Of a DNA stretch of 64,000 bases, positions 53,741 to 63,434 are shown in pieces. Source of the stretch: Symbiodinium natans (Eukaryota; Sar; Dinophyceae; Suessiales; Symbiodiniaceae); NCBI GenBank assembly GCA_905221605.1, contig CAJNDS010002728.1, forward strand, positions 1 through 64,000, in the 5' to 3' direction. The first letter of the stretch is position 1. Each line of letters starts with the position of its first letter. Below the pieces are notes generated by a model. That model ran no database searches, was not told the DNA's origin, and saw only the letters and a list, made by a program, of their open reading frames with translations. Both the position numbers and the translations under genes were made by a program.

Positions 53741-54029
53741 TGCGGGGGCAACCGAAAGGGGACCAACCAGGGTATCAACCCTCAACAGTTGCCTGAATGA
53801 ATTCCCCAGAACGAACCAGAAAGACAAACACACAGGGTTAAAGTTCACCAGGTCAAAGGAAGGGGCACCCTTACACAGGTAGAGGGGCACTAACCCAGCC
53901 CTCACTCCCAAACACGGACTTTTTTCTTTGGACGGACTGGCCATCCTTGAGCCAGAAAGGTTACCGGGTTCATTGACCCCTTATCCTTCAACACCAACTC
54001 TTTTCCACAATACAAACTGCAGCTCCGCA
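53741..54029 (-). repeat. 5' LTR
   Basis: 289 bp, TG...CA on the coding strand. It should hold promoter and transcript start. Includes a stretch (53946-53967) resembling the dinoflagellate spliced leader. Confidence 0.95.
53946..53967 (-). other. Spliced-leader-like stretch in the LTR
   Basis: Coding strand CCGGTAACCTTTCTGGCTCAAG. Against the 22-nt dinoflagellate leader as I recall it, I count 17 matches, including an unbroken TGGCTCAAG end. The 3' LTR has the same (45389-45410). It may be a relic of a trans-spliced transcript, or chance. Confidence 0.35.
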
Positions 54030-54034
54030 CCCCA
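54030..54034. repeat. Target site duplication CCCCA, right
   Basis: Identical to 45179-45183. Confidence 0.9.
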
Positions 54035-54145
54035 AACCCGGGGTAGCAACCCATGAGGTATAGGAAAGAAGGTCTATAGGCACGCAATGTGAGGGCCGTC
54101 CGGCTTCAGAGCTCGTTCTCAACCTTGACGCAAGTCTCTTGGGCA

Positions 54146-54175
54146 ACCCTAAACCCTAAACCCGAAACCCTACTC
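54146..54175 (-). repeat. (CCCTAAA)n tract
   Basis: Four C-strand units, one CCCGAAA. Confidence 0.85.
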
Positions 54176-54288
54176 ATAAGGTTCAGCCCAGAGACCTCCA
54201 AGTAGATGGGCTGGAAGTGGGCGTAGCCCTCGTAGCCCAAAGTCCAGGCCTTTCAAAGGAGTACCGAAACGTGGCGCTAGGTTTAAGT
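54176..54288 (-). other. Telomere-flanked coding-like island
   Basis: On the minus strand it reads TLGYEGYAHFQPIYLEVSGL then NLMSR, ending AGTAGG/GTTTCGGGTTTAGGG. On the upstream side is CCCTAAACCCTAACTTAAACCTAG. This matches the exon-between-heptamers pattern. Confidence 0.4.
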
Positions 54289-54316
54289 TAGGGTTTAGGG
54301 TTTAGGGTTTCGGGGT
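54289..54316 (+). repeat. (TTTAGGG)n tract
   Basis: Four G-strand units. Confidence 0.85.
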
Positions 54317-54576
54317 GGTCCCGAAATTTGGTGTTTAATTTCCCAGAACCCTGTCAGCCATGTAAGCCCCACAAGCCCTACATACCCCCCTGTAAACGCT
54401 TGCGCCAGACCCTAAACACCCTACGGTTGCAAAGGTCTTGCAGTTTGTAGAGCCCAAGGTGTACATGGCCAGCTCTCTGAAAGATAAACGATCCGCCAAT
54501 TAGGTACTCCCCTCCACCCGCCCCCTAGATGACTTCCCACCCTGAACCGGCTTCACAGATACTTCTCCGAACCCTG

Positions 54577-54719
54577 CTTGGAGCTTCATGGTACTTACTA
54601 ACCCAATAATAAGTGGGCTTCTCACCCAATTATATCCGTATTAGGGCACTTAAGGGGCTCGGAAGTAGGTTTTAAGTAGTACAGAAATAACAGGTTAATA
54701 ACTATCATGAACCTCCAAG
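54577..54719. mobile_element. Inverted-repeat MITE, family A, copy 7
   Basis: CTTGGAGCTTCATGGTACTT to ACTATCATGAACCTCCAAG. Interior partly diverged. Confidence 0.85.
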
Positions 54720-55014
54720 TAAGCAAGACCCCAAAAAGAAGCGAACCCGAAGACCCAGTGTCCTCCAAAAAAGCCCAAATGCCGATACTTTTTGGCCGAA
54801 GGAAGTCCCCATGGGGCTTGGGAATTTAGGGCGTCGGGTTTTGAGGCTTTGGAGGATTGTTGGGGTTTATAGATCAGGGCTTGATGAGGGGTTGAGGATT
54901 TGGGTTTAGCAATTTGTGGGTTTAGGTGCCTGTTCAGATTCTGGTCTGTTCCCCAGATCCGAATAACTCTAGATCGGAAAATGCACCCTCAACCCCCAAA
55001 CCGGAGCCCCTCCT

Positions 55015-55140
55015 AACCCCAAGCCCCAAACCCTAAAAACCCCAAATCCTAAACCCTAAACCCCAAACCCCAAATCCTAAACCTTAAACCCTAAACCCTA
55101 AACCCCAAACCCTAAACCCGAAACCCCAAACCCTAAACCC
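55015..55140 (-). repeat. Degenerate (CCCTAAA/CCCCAAA)n array
   Basis: C-strand units alternating CCCTAAA, CCCCAAA and CCTAAAT. Confidence 0.9.
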
Positions 55141-55233
55141 CCTGAAAGCTCGCTCGGCCCGGCCATCTCCCGGTCCAGGCATTCGAAGCCGTCGGCGAGG
55201 CAGCTGGGGGGAGCCGGCGACGCCTCCCATGCC
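55141..55233 (-). other. Telomere-flanked coding-like island
   Basis: A GC-rich island between heptamers. One minus-strand frame reads EASPAPPSCLADGFECLDRE then MAGPSELSG. Could be an exon or a shred. Confidence 0.3.
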
Positions 55234-55320
55234 CCTAAACCCTAAAGGGTTTAGGGTTTAGGGTTTAGGGTTTAGGGTTTAGGGTTTAGGGTTTAGGGTT
55301 TAGGGTTTAGGGTTTAGGAT
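55234..55320. repeat. Inverted CCCTAAA-TTTAGGG junction array
   Basis: Two C-strand units abut about ten G-strand units with no spacer (CCCTAAAGGGTTTAGGG). This orientation is the reverse of a telomere-telomere fusion. Confidence 0.95.
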
Positions 55321-55470
55321 TACTAAACCCTAAACCCCAAACCCTAAAGGTCCAAAAACCCCTTTAACCCTAAAATCCATAAACCCTAAATCCGCAAAAC
55401 CCAACCCCCCCCCCCCCCCCCGGACGTAGGGGTTTGTAGCGAGTAGGGCTTTCAGGGATTAGACGGAGTA

Positions 55471-55613
55471 CTTGGAGGTTCAGGGTACTTATGAACCAAG
55501 CAGAACTGTGCTTACCACCCAACTGTAACCATATCAGGGCACTTAAGGGCTCATAAGTGAGTTACCAGTGCACTTGCAATTGGCTAATAATATAAGTACC
55601 ATGAACCTCCAAG
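55471..55613. mobile_element. Inverted-repeat MITE, family A, copy 8
   Basis: CTTGGAGGTTCAGGGTACTT to AAGTACCATGAACCTCCAAG; the ends are perfect complements apart from single changes. Confidence 0.9.
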
Positions 55614-56740
55614 CAGAGCTTAGGGTTTAGGGTTTGGGCGGTCTCAGGCTCTAGGCGATCTACTAGTATTAGGTTGAAAAGGGGTTCGGGCCCCCAAAAT
55701 GATCCCTCAAAAGGTTGCAGGGGGATATAAGGTAGACCTTTCCCTAAGTCCACATAAAGAACAAGTTAAGGGACAATGCTCGGTTTAGGTGGCGCGACGT
55801 ATTTGGGGGGGAACCCTTCCTTCGGGGCGCCTGGGCAGCTTTTCCATGGTGCACTTTGGCTGAGGAAAAACTCCCTGAAAACCCTCTGGGGATAATCTGG
55901 GGAGCTCCCAACGAAGAGGCAGCTATTTTCGGGTTGAGGCTTCACGCGCCTTTGAAAGCCTTAAGGAAGAAACCCCAAACCCTAAACCCGAAACCCCACA
56001 CACCCGACCTCTGCGTCGCTTGCTTGCGGAGGCGGCACGCCCCTGACAAAGGGGGCCAAAAAGTGCTCTGGGTGGCCTTTTTGGGTGGTGTGGGGTTTAG
56101 GGCTTAGGGCTGAGGGCTTTGGGCTTAGGGCTTTGGTTTAGGGTCTTATTTGCTTAGAATATAGGTGTGCCTTTGCGTTGTAGATCATAACCCTGCAACT
56201 CTAAACTGAACATATAACCCTAATAACGCTAAGCCTCTCCATCTAGGCAAACCGTTGCTAAACCCTAAGCCCTTAGCTACACCCCCCTTAGAAGCTTAAT
56301 CTATTGAACTTAACTATTCCCTTGTGCTGCATACAGAAAAATAGACAGTAATTCCTAAGGGGGCTATAGTAAAGTCTAGAGATGTCAGAACATGCAAAAA
56401 AGCGAGCAAACAAGGGCCCTGCCAATACCTGTGCGCCGTAAACAGTTTAGAGTTCCGATAAGTTCTAGGATCTTCTTACCCTGAACCCTAAAAGGGTTTG
56501 GGGCTTAGGGCTCAGGGTTTAGGGCTAAACTCTAACCCTAAAAACCATGAATGCAGCGCAAGCTGCGAGCCTCGGGGGGTTGTATTGAAACTCAGCGCCC
56601 ATAATATAGGTTTTGTTTTTTTGGGGGGGTGCCGGGATAAGGGGGGGGGATAATTATCGTAGAATGATGCATGGACCATAAGGGAATACCATTAGTAATT
56701 ATTCCGACCCCTCTTGTCAAGAGCGCTGTTGGAAGTCACT
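55614..56740. other. Mosaic spacer with no gene I can support
   Basis: TTTAGGG-like units at 55620-55640 and 56095-56145. A possible weak inverted-repeat element lies at 56600-56720 (right end ATTATTCCGACCCC as at 31632 and 33195). Confidence 0.4.
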
Positions 56741-56744
56741 TCAC

Positions 56745-56874
56745 CTTGGAGGTTCAGGGTACTTATTAACCCAATAATAACTGTACTTATAACCCAACTG
56801 TAACCATTTTAGGGCACTCAAGGGGCTTCTAAGTGGGTTATCAGTACAGCTATGAGGTACCACGAACTTCCAAG
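56745..56874. mobile_element. Inverted-repeat MITE, family A, copy 9
   Basis: CTTGGAGGTTCAGGGTACTT to GGTACCACGAACTTCCAAG. The right half lacks the ATAATTGGTTAATA segment. Confidence 0.85.
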
Positions 56875-57465
56875 AAGGGCCTGGGAATGCATTGCCCGCG
56901 CTGACATCGACCTGTCTGTGAGCTTTCGTTGCCTCGGCGGGCTTTCAGTTCGTTTCGGCCATGTTCTTCAAGCAGGGTTTAGGGTTTAGGGTTCAGGGTT
57001 TCCTTAGGGTTTTGGAGCTTAGGGTTGTGCTTCAGGGTGTGCTTCGCTCGGGTGGGACCACAGAGGGGGGAACGCATTGAAGCGTCGCCCAGAACTATGC
57101 ACGTATGGAAGGGTTTAGGGAGGAGCTAAGAGGTGTTTCAGGCTCATACGGGAGGGCAGAGTCTAAGTACCTGCAAGTGACCCCCACTTTGGAACAACCC
57201 TCCAATATGCCTTTTCTGTTCAGCCAAAGATGGCCACAGAGTTCTCGGCTCCTGTTGCGCTCCAATGGCACCCTTAAACCCTAAAAACCATAAGCCCCTA
57301 AGCCCTTAAGCTCAAAAACCCTATACCCTCAAGCCCCTAGTGTCTTAAGCCCTAAGCCCTGAAACCCTAAACTCCCTAGACCCTTCAGTCCCCTCATCCC
57401 TCAAGCCCTTCATCCCTTCAGCCCCCCTGAACCCCGGAGCGCCCCCAAAAGGTCCAAAGAAAGTT

Positions 57466-57540
57466 GGGTTTAGGGTCTAGGGTTTAGGGTTTAGGATTTA
57501 GGGTTTAGGGTTTAGGGTTGAGGGTTTAGGGTTTAGGGTA
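57466..57540 (+). repeat. (TTTAGGG)n array
   Basis: About ten G-strand units with single variants. Confidence 0.95.
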
Positions 57541-57599
57541 CCCCCCCAAAGCCCTATCAAGCCTCGCGCCAGCAGCTCCCATCTGCAACCCCCAAGCCC

Positions 57600-57835
57600 T
57601 GGTAAACCCTTTAAAACCCTCCAACAACCCTATGAAACCCTCTACACACCCTATACAACCCCAACCCCTAAACCCCTGAACCCCTTAAACACCCTAAATG
57701 CCCGAAACAACCCCGAAAACCCCTAAAGCCCAAGCCCTGAACCCCGAACCCTGCTGAACCCTGCTGAACCCTGAACCCTGAACCCTGAACCCTAAACCCT
57801 AAACCCTAAACCCCAAAACGCCGCAAACCCCCCCA
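57600..57835 (-). repeat. Degenerate (CCCTAAA/CCCTGAA)n array
   Basis: C-strand units with strong drift (CCCTGAACCCTGAA, CCCTCCAACAA). Confidence 0.85.
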
Positions 57836-57894
57836 AAACCCTCTGAGGGTGGACCAAGCTGGGGTTCCCTGCCCCTGATCTCGCAGTCCTTAGG

Positions 57895-58232
57895 AAGTTC
57901 CAGGGTTCAGGATGAGAGCTTTAGGGCTTTGGGTTGAGGGTTTTAGGGTTTAGGTTGAGGGTTTTAGGGTGTTAGGGTTTAGGATGGAGGGTTTCAGGGT
58001 TTTAGGGTTTAGGGTTGAGGGTTTTAGGGCGTTAGGGTTTAGGATGGAGGCTTTCTAGGTTTCAGGGTTTAGGATGGAGGGTTTTAGGGTTTAGGGTGTT
58101 AGTTAGGATAGAGGGTTTTGGGGTTTAGGGTTTTGGGGTTGAGGGTTTTAGGGTTCAGGGTTTAGGGTTTTCGGGTTTTAGGGTATAGGATTCAGGGTTG
58201 AGGGTCTAGGGTTGAGGGCTTAGGGACCTGAA
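57895..58232 (+). repeat. Degenerate TTTAGGG array with higher-order unit
   Basis: G-strand heptamers organised into a longer unit of about 45-60 bp (TTAGGGTTTAGGATGGAGGGTTT) repeated several times, so it grew by tandem duplication rather than only by heptamer addition. Confidence 0.8.
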
Positions 58233-58239
58233 GTAAGGT

Positions 58240-58827
58240 TTTACTTGCTGCCACCCCCTAAAACACCCTCTCTCTCTCTATATATATATGTATGTGTGTG
58301 TGACGGAGCCCTATATGCACCCACCAATAACATCAATAAACAGAAGGATATATCTAACTCATGTAGCACTACAGGAGGTTCAGCCTAAACCCTAAGCCCA
58401 AGTCCCAGAGCTCTGTCTCTAAGGGTCTTCGTGGGGTTCACGACGCAATTGATCCGAGAACGAGGGGCTGCGCCATCTGCCAGCTGGATCAGGGAGTCCT
58501 CCGGAAGGACGAAGTGTAGACGCAGAGGGTTACACCATAGGTTCTTACGTTAGGGTAAAGGGAACACGCACGAGGTCTCGAACTCGATGATCTAGGTCTT
58601 TATGGTTTAGGGTTGTAGGGTTTAGGGTTTAGGGTTTAAGACTAGAGTTTGGGGTTTGGGGGTTTAGGGTGTTCCCTGTGGATCCCGGAACCTCCTAGGC
58701 GCAGTGCTTAAAAATCGCAAGCGAACCCCTGCAGAGTTACGGGTGCCACTCAGAATCCGAATACGATCGGAGCACCCCGTATATTGAGATGAATTGCACC
58801 CAACATTCACTCTGGGGTTCTCCGGTG
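58240..58827. other. Spacer with no gene seen
   Basis: Contains a CTCTCTCTATATATATATG stretch at 58268-58300 and a TTTAGGG run at 58606-58640. Confidence 0.5.
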
Positions 58828-58925
58828 GCCCTAAACCCTAAACCCTAAACCCTAAACCCTAAACCCTAAACCCTAAACCCTAAACCCTAAACCCTAAACC
58901 CTAAACCCCAAACCCTAACCCTAAT
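58828..58925 (-). repeat. (CCCTAAA)n array
   Basis: About 13 C-strand units, nearly perfect. Confidence 0.97.
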
Positions 58926-59021
58926 CCCTGCAGAAGCAGCTTCGGGCTTCTTAGGGCAGGTGGCAGCAGAACTCCGGGCACCTGGGCAACGCACCGGCCG
59001 GATCTGGGATCCTTGGCTAGC
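58926..59021 (+). other. Telomere-flanked coding-like island
   Basis: A 96-bp GC-rich island between a C-strand array (left) and the long G-strand array (right). The plus frame reads EAASGFLGQVAAELRAPGQR then TGRIWDPWLA with no stop. CCCTAATCCCTGCAG precedes it and GCTAG/GGTTTAGGG follows, matching intron-end signals. Confidence 0.4.
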
Positions 59022-59022
59022 T

Positions 59023-59225
59023 AGGGTTTAGGGTTTAGGGTTTAGGGTTTAGGGTTTAGGGTTTAGGGTTTAGGGTTTAGGGTTTAGGGTTTAGGGTTTA
59101 GGGTTTAGGGTTTAGGGTTTAGGGTTTAGGGTTTAGGGTTTAGGGTTTAGGGTTTAGGGTTTAGGGTTTAAGGTTTAGGGTTTAGGGTTTAGGGCTTAGG
59201 GCTTAGAGTTTAAATTTAGGGTTAA
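59023..59225 (+). repeat. Longest (TTTAGGG)n array
   Basis: About 26 G-strand units, nearly perfect for 180 bp and then degenerating to CTTAGGG and TTAAGGG. Confidence 0.98.
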
Positions 59226-59413
59226 GGGCCAAAACAAGATCCCTACACCCTCTGTTTGAGGTTTAGGGTTTCGGCCCTGGGGCTTGTGAGCCCTACATGC
59301 AATGAAGCTCTAAACCCTGATCAGGGTTGTTTCAACACCACTGCCTAAGAGTGGTGCTGGGGTACTCCCTAGATTTCCTTGGATGCAGGGCTTCTTAGTT
59401 CTTGTGGAGGTAA

Positions 59414-59526
59414 CTAGGTTGCCCAGTAACCTAGGATGAAAAAGGGTGCCCTTTTTGACTTACAGGGGGTTAGAAGGGAACCTAAACCTACCAAAAAGGG
59501 AATAAGGGTACTACTGGGCATCCTAG
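59414..59526. mobile_element. Inverted-repeat MITE, family B, copy 4
   Basis: CTAGGTTGCCCAGTAACCTA to GTACTACTGGGCATCCTAG, flanked by a 4-bp duplication GTAA. The most diverged family B copy. Confidence 0.85.
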
Positions 59527-59852
59527 GTAAAGTTTAGGGTTTGGGCTCGAGGATCTGTTGACTAAACAGCGGGTACATGCAACTGCAATATTCTTTGCGG
59601 CACCTAAACAGAAACACTGTACATGCCCTGGCTCCTGAACACAAAACCCCTAACGCATGCTACCAGGGAGAGCGACCAAACCCATGCGCCAGCAACAGGA
59701 AAGAACACCGAATGTAGAAGCGTATTTACTGAACATGGGTTCTAGGCTTTAAGGTTAGGCATACAGGTTCTTAGGGTGTTAGGGTCTAAGGGTCTAAGGG
59801 TCTAAGGTCAGGGTTTTGGAAGTTCGGGGAGAAGGCCCCTAAACCCTAAACC

Positions 59853-60218
59853 CTAAACCCGAAGGAGGCGGCCCTTGTGGACAGCAGCGCCCTTGCCGCG
59901 GTCTTTCTTGCCGGAGAGGCGTGTGCCGTCAAATTCGAGGATGCCGGGACCGAACTGAAAGGCTCTGGACTTGTGCATTCTGGCGTAGGCGCAAGCGAAA
60001 CGGATCAAGCGGAAGAGTCGATCAGTGAATTTGTGTGTCCGACCCATCATGAATGCAGCAGAGTCCTGCGGTTTGTGCATGCCCACGCAGTAGGCTGCTC
60101 GCACAAGACCTTGACAATCCAAATCGTAGCCAGCAGTCTGGTGAGCGAAAAGAGGAGTGTATGCCAGCAGCCACTGAATTCCTTGCTTGTCAGCCAAAAG
60201 ACAAAACCCAGAACCCAA
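59853..60218 (-). pseudogene. Gene fragment cut by heptamers, possibly transposase-like
   Basis: An open minus-strand frame of about 120 codons reads GIQWLLAYTPLFAHQTAGYD, KFTDRLFRLIRFACAYARMH and AFQFGPGILEFDGTRLSGKK. It runs without stop until it enters a (TTTAGGG) tract at 59838-59863, where CTTCGG/GTTTAGGG ends it. So it is either an exon with a heptamer-containing intron after it, or a truncated gene. The LEFDGT motif recalls DDE transposases of eukaryotic DNA elements, but this is only a resemblance. The reverse-strand frame is judged a shadow. Confidence 0.45.
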
Positions 60219-60496
60219 AAACCTAAAGCCAAAACCCTACGTAAACCCTGAAGCCTGAACCCGAAACCCGAAGCCGTAGGGCTAACAGAAAGAAGCTTCG
60301 AGGCTGGTGTTTGGCACATCGCCTGTTGGAGCAGCGGAGAAGAGCGCGGTTGGGCGTAGGCTTCATTGGCGACGAACAACCCAACATTTTCCCTGATTAG
60401 CGGAATCGCTGCAACCCCCCCGAAATTCCCTCGAACAAGTGAACCTCAAGCCCTTTGGACCCCTGGAGCCCCTGAGCCTTGTAATGTTGCGAACTT

Positions 60497-60555
60497 CAAG
60501 GTTTAGGGTTTAGGGTTTAGGGTTTAGGGTTTAGGGTTTAGGGTTAGGGTTTATA
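60497..60555 (+). repeat. (TTTAGGG)n tract
   Basis: About eight G-strand units. Confidence 0.95.
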
Positions 60556-60559
60556 GGGC

Positions 60560-61040
60560 TCAAACCCACCCAAAAACCGAGACCCTGAACTCTAATACCC
60601 CCAACCCTAAAACCTAACAAACTCCAAAAACTCTAACAAACCCCAACACGCCCATACATCCTCCAAGAAGCCTGCGAACCCAAACAGCCCCCCACTAGCC
60701 CTAAACCCTAAAACCCCAAGCAAACCCTATATCCTAAACCCTAAACCCTAAACCCTAATCCTTCGAGCTCCGGCTGGGGCTCCGGGCGCAGGCGCTGAAG
60801 CAGGGGGGTGCCATGTTACAAGTGGCCTCTTGGGCGCTCAGGGTTTTTGAGGGTTTTTTTTCGAGTTTTGGGGTTTCAGAGTTTAGGATTTAGGGGTTTA
60901 GGGTTTGGGGGTTTAGGTGTTTGGGGTCTCAGAGTTTAGGGGTGTAGGGTTTAAGGGCTGAGCACGACACCCTAAACCCTGAATCCTAAGCCCTCACCGC
61001 TAAGGGTTTAGGGTCGTTTAAGCTTGGAGGGCTGTAAGGC
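60560..61040. other. Mosaic spacer with no gene seen
   Basis: CCCTAAA-like units at 60595-60762, a GC-rich island at 60763-60838, then TTTAGGG-like units to 60960. Confidence 0.5.
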
Positions 61041-61045
61041 TTTAG

Positions 61046-61172
61046 CTTGGGATGTCTCTCCCGGAATACTAACAGTCCCCAATAGAAGAGGGATTGTCGT
61101 ACAAATGTTCGTACCCCCCCCCGGCTATGATCCCTATTCAGGACTCTTAGTATAAAGGGGAAGCATCCCAAG
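61046..61172. mobile_element. Inverted-repeat element, family D, copy 2
   Basis: CTTGGGATGTCTCTCCCGGA then ATACTAACAGTCC at the left; GGACTCTTAGTATAAAGGGG then AAGCATCCCAAG at the right. Flanked by a perfect 6-bp direct duplication CTTTAG. Confidence 0.85.
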
Positions 61173-61483
61173 CTTTAGGTTTTTTTTTTAAGCTTGGAGG
61201 TTTTTCTTTTTTGCCTGCTCGGGGCTTTTATGGCTTTCATGCGGCGAGGCCAAGATTGGCTCTGGGGGGCTGCTAGGGCTGTCGGGTATTCTAAACCCTA
61301 AGCCCGAAACCCGAAACCCTAAACCCGAAACCCTAAACCCTAAGGATGGGGTGTAGGTGTGCTGTGGATTTTGAAGGGCTTAGGGGTGGTCAAAGTGTCC
61401 TGGAATCCCACACGCACAGCGACAGTGCATGGGGCTGTTCCCGCTGGTTCTCAGTGGGGTTGAGGGTTTAGGGTTTAGGGAAC

Positions 61484-61544
61484 GAGGTACCTTATATCGT
61501 CTTTATATGTATATGTACAGCCTTTAAAGGATATAGGGCACCTC
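61484..61544. repeat. Small inverted repeat (GAGGTGCCTTATATC ends)
   Basis: GAGGTACCTTATATC at the left and GATATAGGGCACCTC at the right, 61 bp in all. Resembles a miniature element; a single copy here. Confidence 0.5.
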
Positions 61545-61639
61545 AACCAGGAAGCGTTGTGGATAATTGTGCGGCGTCTTCCAAGCTTGAAAACCGAAGA
61601 TGCGCAAAATAAACCGGGTTCATCCTTCAGTTTGTACCA

Positions 61640-61880
61640 GGGGATGAAAACTCGTACCCCTAAGGTTGTGCCCCTAAAGGTTCCCCTTCATATACTCCTG
61701 ATATGAAGCAGGGTTTCTATTTCTGTTATTGGTGAGTATATATAAGGCTCCTTTCAATATGGGCGAGTGTATATATGGGGTGTCCTTCTTGGGGTATAAG
61801 AAATATAAACCCTACTTCATATGGCCCTTATACTACCTTAGGAATCTTAAAGAAGGGTCCCCAAACCCAAGGGTGCCACC
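61640..61880. other. Possible nested inverted-repeat element
   Basis: CTTCATATACTCCTGATATGAAG and TATAAACCCTACTTCATATGG / ATATGAAGCAGGGTTTCTAT are inverted relative to each other around 61680-61830. Boundaries unclear. Confidence 0.35.
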
Positions 61881-62010
61881 TCCAAGGTAGAGTCCCATGA
61901 TTGTAAGCCCTCAACCCTAAGCCCTCAACCTTCAACCCTCAACCCTGGATCCCCTAAACACTGATCCTTTGATACCTGAGTCTACAACTAAGAATGGAAC
62001 CCAACTGCTG

Positions 62011-62139
62011 AACTACTATTTGCTTAAGACGCCCCCCCCCCCCCCCCCCAAAAAAAAAAAAAAAGAACAATCATAATCCCCATACTGCCCTTATACGGAA
62101 GAATATTCTTTCGGGGGGCTCCTAAGCAACTAGTAGTGA
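62011..62139. mobile_element. Inverted-repeat element, family H, copy 3
   Basis: AACTACTATTTGCTTAAGACGCCCCCC at the left; GGGGGGCTCCTAAGCAACTAGTAGTGA at the right. An internal run of C then A (62031-62063) follows the left end. Confidence 0.7.
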
Positions 62140-62219
62140 AAGCTCCGTCATGGAGAGGGCGCCTCGGCACAAAGATCGGCCACCTCGAGAGGTTGCAGGG
62201 AAGAGCGCTTGGGATCACC

Positions 62220-63350
62220 GGTGCAGGGTTTAGCGTTTTTGGGTTTTCGGCAAAACCAGCCTGAACCCCAAACCCTAAACTCTACATCCTAAACCCTAAA
62301 CCCCGAACCCTAAACGACCCTCAAAGCCCACAATGCTTCCCGACCCCGCACACCACAGCAACCCTAAACCCTAAACCGTAACCCTAAATCCTAAACCCTA
62401 AACTTTTCGTATGGCTCCGGCTGAGAGATTGAGGAGTATAAGGGGGTCTAGGGGCGCAGGACTCGGGGAGATCTGACTCTAAACCTTTTTCAGGGTTTGG
62501 GGTTTCGTGAAGTGCTTTGGAGATTCATAGGGCTGCTGATGGGTTTAAGAGTCTGGGCTTCCCTGCATCGAGGACCCCCGCCGCCTGGCAGAAGCGGTCG
62601 TTCCTTCGCGGCGATGTTTTTTTATTGTTTTTTTCGAAGGGTTGGTTTTGGGGTTTAGGCTGTCGGGAGTAGGGTCTTACCCTAAACCCCAAACCCTAAA
62701 CCCCCAGACCCTAACCCCTTTAGGGTCTTAGGGGACTATAGGTCTGAGGGCTCGTGGTGTCGGGATGGGGGGGGGGGGAGGAGTCCTGTCGCAGCTGCCG
62801 TCCCCGTGACAGTAGCAGACATGGAACCTCGGCAAGAAAGGCCCAAACACCCTCTTACTAATCCTCAAGCCTAGGCCCTAAGCCCTAAACCCTGAACCCT
62901 AGACCCTGGGCTGTGCTGAGAGCGAGCTTGAAAGCAGCTTGCTTCTTTTTTAGGGGCACTTTAGGGCTTGGGCTCCGTTGCTTGAGGCCTGGGGCTAAGC
63001 CCTAGACTCTCAACCGAAATCCGAAACCCCTCAACCAACAAAGGCAAGCTTAGATGCACTCAAAGACCTGCGGCCTAGATGTGCAGCGCCTGTGAGTTGG
63101 GAGGCCTTGGCTTTGGGCTTTGGGGTCTAATCCCCCCCAAGCAGGAAGATATCGGGAATATCTGGCACCCCATTCCCTGATTCCCTAATTTTAAGAGCTA
63201 GTAAGGCAAGCCCCGGATTCCCCTAAACGCTCTAAGTTTTTCAGGGTTTGGGGTGTTTGGGGTGTTTGGGGTGTATGGGGTGTTTAGGGTGTCGGGCCCC
63301 AAACCTAAGCCCTAAACCCCCAACCTCCCTCAACTTAGCTCGGGAGGAGT
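62220..63350. other. Telomere-repeat mosaic, no gene seen
   Basis: CCCTAAA runs at 62265-62300, 62360-62403 and 62682-62715; GGGTGTTTGGGGTG units at 63240-63290. A degraded copy of the family C right end (CATTCCCTGATTCCCTAA) lies at 63172-63190. Confidence 0.5.
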
Positions 63351-63351
63351 C

Positions 63352-63434
63352 TTCCGAACCCTAAACCCTAAACCCTAAACCCTAAACCCTAAACCCTAAA
63401 CCCTAAACCCTAAACCCTAAACCCTAAACCCTAC
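63352..63434 (-). repeat. (CCCTAAA)n array
   Basis: About 11 perfect C-strand units. Confidence 0.97.

Larger units (their letters stand above)
45184..54029 (-). mobile_element. Complete LTR retroelement, Copia-like primer, no pol seen
   Basis: An 8846-bp element bounded by 289-bp direct LTRs (53741-54029 is the 5' LTR, 45184-45472 the 3' LTR on the coding strand). The LTRs differ at three positions, one being the final CA, which is TA in the 3' LTR. CCCCA is duplicated at 45179-45183 and 54030-54034, marking the insertion into a CCCTGAACCCCAAACCC-like heptamer tract. A primer-binding site abuts the 5' LTR and a short purine tract abuts the 3' LTR. The interior (53675 to 45843) is nearly all coding on the minus strand, as overlapping ORFs in changing frames, with WW, S1-like, MLLE-like and CCCH domains. 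I found no aspartic protease, HHCC/DDE integrase, YxDD reverse transcriptase or RNase H pattern, so it is probably mobilised by enzymes of another element. High LTR identity indicates recent insertion. Confidence 0.92.

Noticed and set aside
55559-55765. Minus-strand ORF over the region right of family A copy 8
   Set aside because: It overlaps the element and heptamer units and shows no coherent protein pattern.
59023-59225. A true chromosome end
   Set aside because: Unique sequence, elements and arrays in both orientations continue on both sides; all heptamer tracts here are internal.
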